Counted from the stretch's first letter, positions 1 to 9,826 are shown. The stretch: 64,000 nt of DNA from JADGHX01 sp963837755 (GCA_963837755.1 CAWIOP010000001.1:434001-498000), one strand, 5' to 3'. Made by a program: numbers and translations. Notes: a model not told the origin generated them from the letters alone.

Positions 1-55
1 CGAGAAGCTCGAAAGGCCGGTCACGCAGACTCTTGAGCGATACACCGTCCGTCAC
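1..55 (-). CDS. pilI: PilI-like CheW-type adaptor, N-terminal fragment
   Basis: Only the first 18 codons lie in the window. A GTG codon at 53-55, seven bases after the pilH stop, opens a frame reading MTDGVSLKSLRDRPFELL. In the Pseudomonas pil-chp cluster pilG and pilH are followed by pilI, a CheW-domain coupling protein that joins the receptor PilJ to the histidine kinase ChpA. The call rests mostly on position, because too little protein is visible to show a CheW fold. Confidence 0.45.
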   Translation of the reverse strand, partial: MTDGVSLKSLRDRPFELL

Positions 56-61
56 GGTCCG

Positions 62-436
62 TCAGCCGGCGAGGGTGGCTTGGGCTTTGGCGACGAGCTG
101 ATCGGGCGACACGGGTTTCACCATGTAGTCGATCGCGCCCTGGCGCAAACCCCAGATGCGGTCGGTTTCCTGCCCCTTCGACGTCACCATGATGATCGGG
201 ATGGTGCGGGTCTTGGGATCGTTGGCCAGCGTTCGCGTGGCCTGGTAACCGTTCATGCCGGGCATGACGATGTCCATGAAGATGAGGTCGGGCACCATCT
301 CGCGCGCCAGCCGCACGCCTTCGGCGCCATCGGCAGCCGCGGCTGTCTTATAGCCGTGCCGCTCCAGTGCCTTCTGCATGACATGCACCTCGGTCGGCGA
401 GTCGTCGACGATCAGGATGAGGGCCATGGCATTCAT
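62..436 (-). CDS. pilH: Type IV pilus response regulator PilH
   Basis: A 124-residue single-domain receiver protein with no output domain. The acidic pocket DD is at residues 11-12, the phosphoacceptor Asp near 55 lies in FMDIVMPGMNG, and the conserved Thr and Lys are in VTSK and VKP. In Pseudomonas-type chemosensory systems PilH receives phosphate from ChpA and counteracts PilG, affecting twitching and cAMP levels. The ATG at 436 overlaps the pilG stop as ATGA, which implies translational coupling. A second ATG nine bases downstream could also be used. Naming rests on order (pilG, pilH, then pilI) and on close resemblance to PilH. Confidence 0.93.
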   Translation of the reverse strand: MNAMALILIVDDSPTEVHVMQKALERHGYKTAAAADGAEGVRLAREMVPDLIFMDIVMPGMNGYQATRTLANDPKTRTIPIIMVTSKGQETDRIWGLRQGAIDYMVKPVSPDQLVAKAQATLAG

Positions 437-825
437 CTCCCGATGTGCGTCTCGATCGCGCTCAACAGCTCGTCCTTCGTGAACGGCTTGGTGAGGTAAT
501 GCTCGGAGCCCACGATGCGCCCGCGCGCGCGATCGAAGAGCCCGTCCTTGGAGGACAGCATGATCACCGGGATCGCACGGAAAACCTTGTTGTGCTTGAT
601 GAGGGAACAGGTCTGATAGCCATCGAGCCGCGGCATCATGATGTCCACGAACACGATGTCGGGCTGATGGTCGGCGATCTTCGCCAGCGCATCGAAGCCA
701 TCGATCGCCGTGAACACCTCGCACCCTTCCTTCGCAAGGAGGGTCTCGGCAGTCCGGCGGATGGTCTTGCTGTCGTCGATCACCAGGACCTTCAGGCCCT
801 GAAGCTTTGCATTCGTGCCGCTCAC
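433..825 (-). CDS. pilG: Type IV pilus response regulator PilG
   Basis: A 130-residue stand-alone receiver with the PilG signature VIDDSKTIRRTAETLL followed by GFDALAKIADHQPDI. The phosphoacceptor is Asp61 in FVDIMMPRLDGYQ, and YLTKPF carries the conserved Lys. PilG is the output regulator of the Pil-Chp pathway that promotes pilus extension and cAMP signalling. I chose the GTG at 825 because GGGAGGAG lies nine bases upstream and the length matches known PilG. The frame stays open to an ATG at 897, but that extension looks non-coding. It is the first gene of the leftward pil cluster and is divergent from gshB. Confidence 0.93.
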   Translation of the reverse strand: MSGTNAKLQGLKVLVIDDSKTIRRTAETLLAKEGCEVFTAIDGFDALAKIADHQPDIVFVDIMMPRLDGYQTCSLIKHNKVFRAIPVIMLSSKDGLFDRARGRIVGSEHYLTKPFTKDELLSAIETHIGR

Positions 826-1020
826 GTCAGGCGACTCCTCCCAAGCCAAGCGCATGCCCTGCCGCATAGACCAAAAGATGGGCGATGGCAGCCACACGGG
901 TATGTTGGCTGTACCGAGAGCAAACGCAGCGCGGTTTTAACATATCGGTATAGCTGCGGCTATGCCATGCGCGTCACGTTTTTGAAGGCTCGCACGCGAG
1001 ACGGGCCTCTCGATCGAGCG

Positions 1021-1050
1021 TTGCGGACATATTCGTGACGCGGCTAGCAT
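1021..1050 (+). promoter_or_regulatory. Candidate sigma70 promoter for gshB
   Basis: TTGCGG (1021-1026) and TAGCAT (1045-1050) are separated by 18 bases and lie just upstream of gshB in the divergent pilG-gshB spacer. The match to consensus is fair, not strong, and there is no direct evidence of use. Confidence 0.35.
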
Positions 1051-1077
1051 AATCCTCGCCCTTCAAGAGGTGACGGC

Positions 1078-2043
1078 ATGAGCAGCAACTCCATTCGTCT
1101 CGGCGTCGTGATGGACCCGATCGCGGACATCAAATACGCCAAAGACTCAACGCTCGCGATGCTACTCGCTGCGAGTGCCCGGGGCTTTGAACTGGTCTAC
1201 ATGGAGCAGAACGATCTTGCCCTTCGTGACGGCCGGGCCATGGGCCGGATGCGCCCGTTGCAGGTCCGGGCGGACGCCATGGCCTGGTATACCCTGGGCG
1301 AGCCGACGGTCGCGCCCCTGGGCGAGCTCGACTGCATCCTGATGCGGAAGGACCCGCCCTTCGACATGGAATTCATCTACACCACCTACATCCTCGAGCG
1401 AGCCGAGGTGGAAGGGGTGCTCATCTGCAACCGCCCCCAGGGCCTGCGGGACATGAACGAGAAGGTGTACACGGCCTGGTTCTCCCAGGCGTGCGCCCCC
1501 ACTCTTATTACACGTGACATGGGTGACATGGCCGCCTTCGTGCGCGAGCACGGCAAGGCCGTGTGCAAGCCGCTGCACGGCATGGGCGGGCGCTCCATCT
1601 TCGTGCTCGCCGCGGACGACAAGAACATGAACGTCATCTTCGAGACGCTCACCAACTACGGCCAGCAATTCGCCATCATCCAGCGGTACATCCCCGACAT
1701 CGTGGAGACCGGCGACTCGCGCGTGCTGCTCATCGACGGCGAGCCCGTGCCGTTCGCGCTGGCGCGTATCCCTCCGGCGACAGACAACCGCGGCAATCTC
1801 GCGGCGGGCGCCAAGGGCGTCGGCCGGCCGTTGAACGAGCGCGATCGCTGGCTCGCCGCGCAGGTGGGGCCCACGCTCGCCGCCAAAGGCATGATTTTCG
1901 TGGGGCTCGACGTCATCGGCGGCTACGTCACCGAGATCAACGTGACGAGCCCCACCGGCATCCGTGAGCTCGACAGGCAGTTCAACCTGAATATCGGCGA
2001 CCTGCTGATGCAGGCCATAGAGCGGCGCCTGAAGCGAGCCTGA
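1078..2043 (+). CDS. gshB: Glutathione synthetase
   Basis: An ATP-grasp enzyme of 321 residues, the usual length for GshB, that joins gamma-glutamylcysteine and glycine to form glutathione. Hallmarks are the N-terminal LGVVMDPI segment, LMRKDPPFDMEFIYTTYIL, the glycine-rich ATP-binding loop KPLHGMGGRSIF near residue 165, and the C-terminal metal-ligand segment EINVTSPTGIRELD. The start is the ATG preceded by AAGAGGTGACGGC. Its TGA overlaps the tonB start (TGATG), so the two genes are probably coupled. The same gene flanks pilG in P. aeruginosa. Confidence 0.97.
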   Translation: MSSNSIRLGVVMDPIADIKYAKDSTLAMLLAASARGFELVYMEQNDLALRDGRAMGRMRPLQVRADAMAWYTLGEPTVAPLGELDCILMRKDPPFDMEFIYTTYILERAEVEGVLICNRPQGLRDMNEKVYTAWFSQACAPTLITRDMGDMAAFVREHGKAVCKPLHGMGGRSIFVLAADDKNMNVIFETLTNYGQQFAIIQRYIPDIVETGDSRVLLIDGEPVPFALARIPPATDNRGNLAAGAKGVGRPLNERDRWLAAQVGPTLAAKGMIFVGLDVIGGYVTEINVTSPTGIRELDRQFNLNIGDLLMQAIERRLKRA

Positions 2044-2978
2044 TGGGAAACGGCGCCCGCGGATATACTGCCCGCGTGGCCTCCAAGAGTTTGACACTAC
2101 GCGAAGGGATCGCGCCGGTTCGGGATCGCCTGCTCACCACGCTGTTCCTCGCCGGCCTGCTGCACGCGATCGTGATTCTCGGAATCACGTTCACCGCCTC
2201 CGCGGATGCGGGCTCCGGCGCGCCGGGGCTCGAGGTGCTGCTCGTCTCCGACGAGCTGCAGGAGAGCGATGCAAACGATGCGGCCACCTATCTCGCCCAG
2301 CGCACGCAGGTGGGCTCCGGCAATACCACGAAGGCGGTAGCTGCGCGCAATAGAGCCTCATCCGTGCCCGTGCCGGGGCAGCAAGGCTCGCCTGACGGTC
2401 TGGCTATCGGCCCCGCCGGCACCGCCGCCGGCAGCCGCGAAGAGAGCGTGCTCAGCACGACCACATGGCAGGCCAACGTCATCTACCTCGCCGAGGCCGG
2501 CGATACGGGCGCGAGCCGCGAGACACCCGCGCTGCTCACCGAACAGCCTGCCGACCAGCCGGGCCCGGAAGACGAGAGCGGCCCTGCCCAGCTGCGTGGC
2601 CCGAAGCGCGACGAGCTTTGGATTACGCCGGACACGCGCGCCGCAACCCTGGCGCCCTATCTCGATGCGTGGCGGCGCAAAGTGGAGCGCGTCGGCACAC
2701 TCAACTACCCGAGAATCGCCCGTACGCAGGGCGTCTCGGCGAGCCCCGTGCTCGAAGTGGCCGTGAACGCGAGCGGCGTGCTGGAGAAGGCGGTGATCCG
2801 CACCTCGAGCGGCTATCCCGAGCTGGACCAGGCGGCGATCGAGATCCTCAAGCTCGCGAGCCCCTTCGACCCGTTCCCGCCCGAGCTGTCGCGCGAATAC
2901 CGCGTGTTGCGGTTTGCCTACGAATGGCAGTTCACCGGCGGGCGGGTGGAGCGCGGCGGAGTCACCACCGTTCCTTGA
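2043..2978 (+). CDS. tonB: TonB-family energy transducer
   Basis: A 311-residue protein with one N-terminal membrane anchor (LLTTLFLAGLLHAIVILG, about residues 30-47), a long central region of low complexity, and a C-terminal TonB domain (about 215-305) containing YPRIARTQG and the repeat SSGYPELDQAAIEILK. TonB links the proton-motive ExbBD complex to outer-membrane receptors. No exbBD is nearby. At this position P. aeruginosa has tonB3, which is needed for normal twitching, so a role in pilus function is a reasonable inference. The ATG at 2043 overlaps the gshB stop; a GTG at 2076 is a plausible alternative start. Confidence 0.88.
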   Translation: MGNGARGYTARVASKSLTLREGIAPVRDRLLTTLFLAGLLHAIVILGITFTASADAGSGAPGLEVLLVSDELQESDANDAATYLAQRTQVGSGNTTKAVAARNRASSVPVPGQQGSPDGLAIGPAGTAAGSREESVLSTTTWQANVIYLAEAGDTGASRETPALLTEQPADQPGPEDESGPAQLRGPKRDELWITPDTRAATLAPYLDAWRRKVERVGTLNYPRIARTQGVSASPVLEVAVNASGVLEKAVIRTSSGYPELDQAAIEILKLASPFDPFPPELSREYRVLRFAYEWQFTGGRVERGGVTTVP

Positions 2979-3010
2979 GCGCGCCGCGCCGCATGCCCAT
3001 ACTTGCGGCC

Positions 3011-3572
3011 ATGAGCGAGACGAGCCTCACGAATCACCTGCTGATCGCGATGCCGACGCTCGCCGATCCGAATTTCTCGCAGACCGTCACCGCTCATCTG
3101 CGAGCACACGGACAAGGGCGCACTCGGCATCGTCGTGAACAAGCCGCTGCCCATGCGGCTGTCGGACGTGCTGGAGCAGATGAGCATCGAAGCGCGCAGC
3201 GAATACATCGCGGCGAAGCCGGTGCTGCGCGGCGGCCCAGTGAGCACCGATCGCGGCTTCGTGCTGCACCGGCCGGGCGGCAATTGGGATCACACTCACA
3301 AAGTCTCGGACACGATCCAGGTCACCACCTCGCGCGACGTGCTCGCCGCCATCGCGCGCGGCGAAGGGCCGGATGACGCCTTCATCGCGCTCGGCTACGC
3401 GGGCTGGGAAGCCGGGCAGCTGGAGCACGAGATCAAGGAGAACTCCTGGCTCTCCATGCCCATCGACGCCCGCATGGTGTTCGACCTGCCGTATGAAGAC
3501 CGCTGGAGCGCCGCGTGGCGGTTCCTTGGCATCGACAAGGACATGATGAGCCGCAGCTCCGGCCATGCGTAG
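3011..3572 (+). CDS. yqgE: YqgE/AlgH family protein (frameshifted)
   Basis: UPF0301/DUF179 family, molecular function uncertain. The N-terminus SLTNHLLIAMPTLADPNFSQ and, after a shift, the continuation CEHTDKGALGIVVNKPLPMR match the family start to end. One extra base near 3094 (the C before CTCATCTGC) breaks the frame. Removing it gives about 186 residues, the normal YqgE length. The gene sits directly upstream of ruvX, the usual partner order yqgE-ruvX. The TAG stop coincides with the first three bases of an intergenic repeat. I read the shift as a sequence error because the rest of the frame is well preserved. Confidence 0.88.
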
Positions 3573-3720
3573 TTCATTGGAGTAGTTCATTGGACTAGTT
3601 CATTGGAAAAAAGTCGCCTGCGGCCTGCGCGGCCCGGCGCTTTTTCAGACATCGGCTTTATTGCCGGCCGCAAAAGGCGCGGCTTTTGCGGCCTGCGCTA
3701 TCGCGTAGCTACGCTACGCC
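3570..3720 (+). repeat. Intergenic palindromic repeat, copy A
   Basis: The spacer between yqgE and ruvX starts with three tandem copies of TAGTTCATTGGA (3570-3607, period 13). Then come AGTCGCCTGCGGC, a GCTTTTTC block, a perfect 11-bp hairpin GGCCGCAAAAG / CTTTTGCGGCC with a six-base loop (3666-3693), and the 12-base palindrome GCGTAGCTACGC (3703-3714). The same block order recurs at 6177-6307 (opposite strand) and partly at 19228-19300. It looks like a REP-type element and encodes nothing obvious. Confidence 0.75.
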
Positions 3721-3764
3721 CGGGCCGGCGCCTTTTTCGGACAGCGGCCTGCTCGCCTGCGCCC

Positions 3765-4207
3765 ATGACTGACGTTCAGACGATTCTCGCGTTCGACTTC
3801 GGCAGGAAGCGCATCGGCATCGCGTGCGGTGATACGGTGACCGCCACTGCCGGGCCACGCCCCGCGGCGCAAGCGTCACCGCCAGCGGGCCCCGACTGGC
3901 CGGCCATCGAACGCGAAGTGCGGGCGCTGCAACCCGCACCTTTTGATCGTCGGCGCTCCGTATAATGCCGACGGTTCCCCCGGGGCCCTCGCGAGTGATG
4001 CGAGCGGCTTCGCCGCCGAGCTGGAACGTCGCTTCGGAATTCCCGTGAGACGCGTCGATGAGCGCTGGTCTTCGCTGCAGGCGAACGAGCGCGCTGAAGT
4101 CGCAACGCGCGAGCGGCGAGCGCAAGCGGCGCATCCGGAAGGAGGACATCGACAGTGCCGCCGCCGCCGTGATTCTCGAGCGGTGGCTGGCTGGTGAAGG
4201 AGCCTGA
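3765..4207 (+). CDS. ruvX: RuvX/YqgF Holliday-junction resolvase-like nuclease (frameshifted)
   Basis: RNase H-fold family involved in 16S rRNA 5' maturation or recombination. The start ILAFDFGRKRIGIACGD carries the first catalytic Asp. The middle LIVGAPYNADGSPG and VDERWSS, and the end DIDSAAAAVILERWLAGEGA, lie in different frames. The first shift is an extra C in CAACCCGCAC near 3930 and the second is a further extra base near 4105. Corrected, the protein is about 146 residues, normal for RuvX. It lies between yqgE and pyrB, as in Pseudomonas, but the pyrR found there between ruvX and pyrB is absent. Confidence 0.85.
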
Positions 4208-4230
4208 TACAGGCCCATGAGAAAGAGCCA

Positions 4231-5247
4231 ATGAATAGCGGCAGCAGCGCCGATCTTTGCCTCCCCGCGACCTACCCCGGTGGCGTAAACCAGTTTCGCA
4301 GCGACGGATCGCTGCGCCACCTGCTCACGCTCGAGGGCGTGCCCACCGCGCATGATCGAAGGCCTGCTCGACACGCGCAGGGCTTCGTGCGCAAGCTCGG
4401 CAAGCAGCGGCCGGCATTCAGCCAGGCGCTGCACGGCGTGACGGTCGCGAACCTCTTCACCGAGCCCTCCACGCGCACGCGCGTGTCGTTCGAGCTTGCA
4501 GCCAAGCGCCTCGGCGCGGACGTCGTGAACCTCGAACTGCAGCTGTCCTCGCGCGTGAAGGGCGAGAGCATGCTCGACACCGTGTACACGCTCGAAGCGT
4601 TGCACGTGGACGTGCTCGTCATTCGCGATGCCGAGCCTGGCGTGCTCGCGCTGGTGGCCAACAACGTCGCGCCGCACGTGAGCGTGCTGTCCGCGGGCGA
4701 GGCGCACATCTCGCACCCGACGCAGGGCCTGCTCGATGCGCTCACCGTTCGCCAGCACAAGAAGCGCTTCGACGACCTCGCCATCGCCATCGTCGGCGAC
4801 ATCCAGCCATTCGCGCGTCGCGCGCTCGGCCTGGCAGGTGTTCCGCGACGCTCGGCGTGCCGGACCTGCGCATCGTCGCGCCGCCGGCGCTCATGCCGAA
4901 GCCGGACGAATTCGCCGGCTGCTCGCGCCACGCCACGCTCGAAAGCGGGCCTGAAGGACGCGGACGTCGTCATGATGCTGCGCATCCAGAAGGAGCGCAT
5001 GACGCACGCCTCGCTGCCGGACGCCGACGCAGCTACTTCGCCGAGTACGGCCTGACGCCCGAGCGGCTGGCCGTCGCCAAGCCCGATGCCATCGTGATGC
5101 ATCCGCAGCCGATGAACCGCGGCATCGAGATCGCCTCGGACGTCGCCGACGGCCCGCAGTCGGTGATCCGCGACCAGGTGAGCAACGGCGTGGCCGTGCG
5201 CATGGCCGTGCTCGCAGACGGTGATGGAGCGGGTCACCGACCGAATG
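4231..5247 (+). CDS. pyrB: Aspartate carbamoyltransferase catalytic subunit (frameshifted)
   Basis: This enzyme condenses carbamoyl phosphate and aspartate in pyrimidine synthesis. The carbamoyl-phosphate loop STRTRVSFE (about residue 85) and the motif HPTQGLLD (about 165) are intact. Downstream, VMMLRIQKERM, KPDAIVMHPQPMNRGIEIAS and NGVAVRMAVLAD are recognisable but spread over frames. At least five indels are needed: compensating ones at about 4353-4375, then near 4808, 4850, 4957 and 5030, several of them one extra C or G. The C-terminal boundary is uncertain because the last segment runs into the start of the next gene near 5245. The length without errors would be about 330 residues. Confidence 0.88.
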
Positions 5248-6140
5248 AGCTCGCGAAAACCGCGGCACGATCTTCCTCGAAGACGCGCGAGTACTCGACC
5301 AGAAAGCGTTCGACGGCGAGCAGTACGTCATCCGCGTCGAAGCGCCGCAAGTGCGCGGCGCGCGCGCGCAGCCCGGCAGCTTCGCGCACATTACCGTGCG
5401 ATGCCGCGCATCCCGATGCGCCGGCCGCTCTCGATCATGCGCGCGGACGCGCGCGCGGGCTGGATCGAGATGCTCTACAAGGTGGTGGGCTCCGGCCTGC
5501 ACGCGCTCGCCGCGCAGCAAGGCCGGCGACACGCTGAGCGTGCTCGGCCCCATCGGCAAAGGCTTCACGCTGCACCCGGAGCGGCCGCGCACGCTGCTCA
5601 TCGGCGGCGGCGTCGGCATTCCGCCGATGGTGTTCCTGGCCGAGCGCCTGCGTGAAGACGAACGCGCCGTGTGGAAGCCGCTCGTGCTGATGGGCTCGGA
5701 GATTCCGTTTCCCGTTCCGCACGCGCCCGTCGCAGATTCCGGTGCCCGGCATTCCGGACGGCGCCATCGCCTGCATGCCGCTGCTGGAGGAGTGGGGCAT
5801 CCCCAGCCGCCTCGCGAGCAAGTCGCGGACTTTCCGGGCTGCTTCGACGGCTTCGTCACGCAGCTTGGCGACGCGTGGCTCGCCTCGCTCGGCGCCCGCG
5901 GAGCTCGCCGAGGTGGAGATCTTCTCCTGCGGCCCGACGCCGATGCTGAAGGCCGCGGCGGCGCTCGCCCGCAAATACGGCGTGCCGTGCCAGGTATCGC
6001 TGGAGGAGTTCATGGCCTGCGCGGTCGGCGGCTGCGCCGGCTGCACGGTGCTCGTTCAGACCGATGACGGCCCGGCGATGAAACGCGTGTGCGTCGATGG
6101 CCCGGTGTTCGACGCCTACAAGGTCTTCGCCGCGGCCTGA
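5245..6140 (+). CDS. PyrK-like dihydroorotate dehydrogenase electron-transfer subunit (frameshifted)
   Basis: A ferredoxin-reductase-fold flavoprotein. The order RRPLSIMRAD (flavin-binding RxxS type), GPIGKGFTLHP, LLIGGGVGIPPMVFLAERL (NAD-binding) and C-terminal MACAVGGCAGC with a further Cys about 20 residues on (2Fe-2S ligands) is that of PyrK. PyrK passes electrons from class 1B dihydroorotate dehydrogenase to NAD. The frame is broken several times (near 5270, 5395, 5520, 5735, 5830 and 5900). The ATG at 5245 is the likely start, at the very end of pyrB. Pairing with pyrB supports a pyrimidine role, but no PyrD is in view and a different redox partner is possible. Confidence 0.7.
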
Positions 6141-6176
6141 AGCCTCAAACCTGATTCTGTGCGCCCGGGCGCCAGG

Positions 6177-6307
6177 GCGTAGCTACGCGAACGAGCAGGC
6201 GGCAAAAGTCGCGCCTTTTGCCGCCGGAAACGAAGCTGATGTCCGGAACAAGCGCCGCAGGCGACTTTTTCCCAATCAACAAAGCTCGACTTCGTTCCAA
6301 TGAACTA
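6177..6307 (-). repeat. Intergenic palindromic repeat, copy B
   Basis: Read on the minus strand this repeats copy A: TAGTTCATTGGA (6296-6307), AGTCGCCTGCGGCGCTT, a perfect 11-bp hairpin GGCGGCAAAAG / CTTTTGCCGCC (6198-6225) and the palindrome GCGTAGCTACGC (6177-6188). Compared with copy A, both arms of the hairpin changed together, so pairing is kept. As in copy A, the first three bases of the repeat serve as the TAG stop of the adjoining gene. It fills the space between two convergent genes. Confidence 0.75.
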
Positions 6308-7487
6308 GCCGAAGTTGATCTTGGCTTCCAGGTTGGTGCGCGAGTCGGCGTTCGCAGTGCCTCTTCCAGCTCGATGCGGCCCTGCTTGTAGAGATCGAGC
6401 AGCGCCACGTCGAAGCTCTGGATATCCCGCTCGCCGCTCTGGATGATCGCTTCCTTGATCGAAATGACGTCGCCCTTCTTCACCAGCTCGGCGATGTGCG
6501 GCGTGTTGAGCATCACCTCCACCGCCGCCACGCGCTTGCCGTCCTTACCCATCACCAGCCGCTGCGCCATGATGGCGCGCAGGTACTGCGACAGGTCGAG
6601 GAAGATCTGGTTGTGCTGATCGCGCGGGAACATGTTGATGATGCGGTCGAGCGACTTCGGCGCAGTTGTTCGCGTGCAGCGTGGCGAGCACCAGGTGGCC
6701 GGTGCCGGCGAGGTTGATGGCCGCCTCCATGCTCTCGCGGTCGCGGATCTCACCGATGAGGATGACGTCGGGAGCTGCGCGCATCACGCCGCGCAGCGCG
6801 CGCGCGTAGCACTTGGTGTCGAGCCCCACCTCGCGCTGGTTCACGATCGAGCGCTTGTTGGTGTGCAGGAACTCGATCGGGTCCTCGATCGTGACGATGT
6901 GGTCCGAGGAATTCTCGTTGCGGTAGTTGATCATCGCCGCGAGCGTGGTGCGACTTGCCCGAGCCGGTGGCGCCCACCATCAGGATCAGGCCGCGCTTGG
7001 CATGATCAGATCGCGCATGACCTCCGGCAGCCCGAGTACGTCGAGCTTGGGCATGTCCGCGGTGATGTAGCGCATGCACCATCGCAGGGTAGCCGCGCTG
7101 CATGAACACATTCACGCGGAAGCGACCGAGGCCGGGCTCGGAGATCGCGAAGTCGATTTCCCACTCGCGCAGGAACTACTCGCGCTGCTCGGGCTGCATG
7201 AGCGCGAGCGCCGTCTGGCGCACCGTCTCGGGCGTCAGCACCTGCTTGTTGACCGGGAAGATCTGGCCCTCGATCTTGATCTTGATGGGCGCGTTCGAGG
7301 TGAAGAAGAGGTCCGAGGCCTTCTTCTCCACCATCAGCTTGAAGAGCGGTTTGGTGTTGATGGCCGGCACGGGCGCCGTGCCACCCGCGAGCGTCGCGTA
7401 GGCGCCGGAGGCCGACAACGTTGATTGCGGCCCTGTTGCGCTGCCTGGCGAGCCCGTGAGCGGGTCACCGGGCTCGTTCGTCGACAT
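6305..7487 (-). CDS. Third PilT/PilU-family pilus ATPase (frameshifted)
   Basis: A secretion ATPase related to PilT and PilU with an extra 40-residue Gly/Ala/Ser-rich N-terminus before KPLFKLMVEKKASDLFF. Visible hallmarks are Walker A in VGATGSGKS, the segment ITIEDPIEFLHTNKRSIVNQ, Walker B in DVILIGEIRDRESMEAAI, and HANN followed by SLDRIINMFPRDQHNQ. The frame breaks near 7180, 7080, 6965, 6660 and 6350. Corrected, it is about 390 residues and ends in AKINFG. The ATG at 7487 has GGGAG eight bases upstream, and it follows pilU by a few bases, so it is co-transcribed. It probably assists pilus retraction, but its specific role is unknown. Confidence 0.82.
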
Positions 7488-7504
7488 CGCTTTGGCTCCC
7501 GTCT

Positions 7505-8659
7505 TCAAATGACTCGCCCTTGATCTTCTTCGACGATACGCAGCGCGCCGCCGTCGTCGATGTTCTTGGTCTCGCGCTTGCTCTCGAGCTTGATGCGCAG
7601 GCGCAGCTCGTTCTTCGAGTCGGCGTTGCGCAGGGCGTCTTCGTAGGAGATGAAGCCCGTCTCATAGAGCTCGAACAGGCACTGGTCGAAGGTCTTCATG
7701 CCCAGGCGCGTGGAACGCGACATCACCTCTTTGATCTTGGCGACCTCGCCCTTGAAGATGAGGTCCTGGATGAGCGGTGAGTTGAGCATGATCTCGGTGG
7801 CCGCGATGCGGCCGGCGCCGGACTCGCGCGGGATCAGGCGCTGCGAGACGAGCGCGCGGATGTTGAGCGACAGGTCCATCAGCAGCTGCTCGCGCCGCTC
7901 GTCGGGGAAGAAGTTGATGATGCGGTCGAGCGCCTGGTTGGCGCTGTTCGCGTGGAGCGTGGCGAGCACGAGGTGGCCGGTCTCGGCGAACTGGATGCCG
8001 TGTTCCATGGTCTCGCGATCCCGGATCTCACCGATGAGGATGACGTCCGGCGCTTGGCGCAGCGTGTTCTTGAGCGCGCTGTGCCACGAGTCCGTATCCA
8101 CGCCGACCTCGCGATGGGTGATCACGCAACCCTTGTGCTGGTGAACGTACTCCACCGGGTCTTCGATGGTGATGATGTGCCCGCGCGTCTTCTCGTTGCG
8201 GTAGCCCACCATCGCGGCAAGCGACGTGGACTTGCCGGAGCCCGTGCCGCCCACCATGACGACCAGCCCGCGCTTGGAGAGCACCACTTCCTTGAGGATG
8301 GGCGGAAGGTCCAGCTCCTCGAACGTGGGAATCTTGGCATTGATGAGGCGGATGACGCAGCCGATGGCGCCCTGCTGCACGAACGCGCTCACGCGGAAGC
8401 GGCCGATGCCGGGCGGGGCGATCGCGAAGTTGCATTCCTTGTTGGCGTCGAATTCCTTCGTCTGGCGGTCGTTCATGATCGCGCGCACCAGCGTGGCGGA
8501 CTGCTCGGTCGTCAGCGCCCGCTCGCTCTGGGGCCGGATCTCGCCATCGATCTTGATGGCCGGCGGGAAGCCGGCCGTGACGAAGAGGTCCGACGCTTTC
8601 TTCTCAACGACTCGACGCAGGAGGTCCTGCATGAGCTTGATGGCTTGATCGCGATCCAT
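7505..8659 (-). CDS. pilU: Pilus retraction ATPase PilU
   Basis: 384 residues, intact. The N-terminal domain begins MDRDQAIKLMQDLLRR, and the RecA-like domain carries Walker A VGGTGSGKST near residue 135, EDPVEYVHQHKG, Walker B DVILIGEIRDRETM and the HANS motif. The charged C-terminal tail after LRLRIKLESKRET is typical of PilU and distinguishes it from PilT. PilU works with PilT to pull back type IV pili for twitching and DNA uptake. It lies 30 bases downstream of pilT on the same strand. Confidence 0.96.
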   Translation of the reverse strand: MDRDQAIKLMQDLLRRVVEKKASDLFVTAGFPPAIKIDGEIRPQSERALTTEQSATLVRAIMNDRQTKEFDANKECNFAIAPPGIGRFRVSAFVQQGAIGCVIRLINAKIPTFEELDLPPILKEVVLSKRGLVVMVGGTGSGKSTSLAAMVGYRNEKTRGHIITIEDPVEYVHQHKGCVITHREVGVDTDSWHSALKNTLRQAPDVILIGEIRDRETMEHGIQFAETGHLVLATLHANSANQALDRIINFFPDERREQLLMDLSLNIRALVSQRLIPRESGAGRIAATEIMLNSPLIQDLIFKGEVAKIKEVMSRSTRLGMKTFDQCLFELYETGFISYEDALRNADSKNELRLRIKLESKRETKNIDDGGALRIVEEDQGRVI

Positions 8660-8689
8660 GGGTCGAGTCCTGTGCGCAAAGTCGGGAAG

Positions 8690-9730
<1,041 letters not shown>

Positions 9731-9826
9731 TACGGATCCTCACGACTTTAAGCGCTTCCGCAGTGGCGCGGTCGCAGGGGCTGCGACTGCTTCGGAATGC
9801 GCGCGCCAGTATAAACGAGGGGTTCC

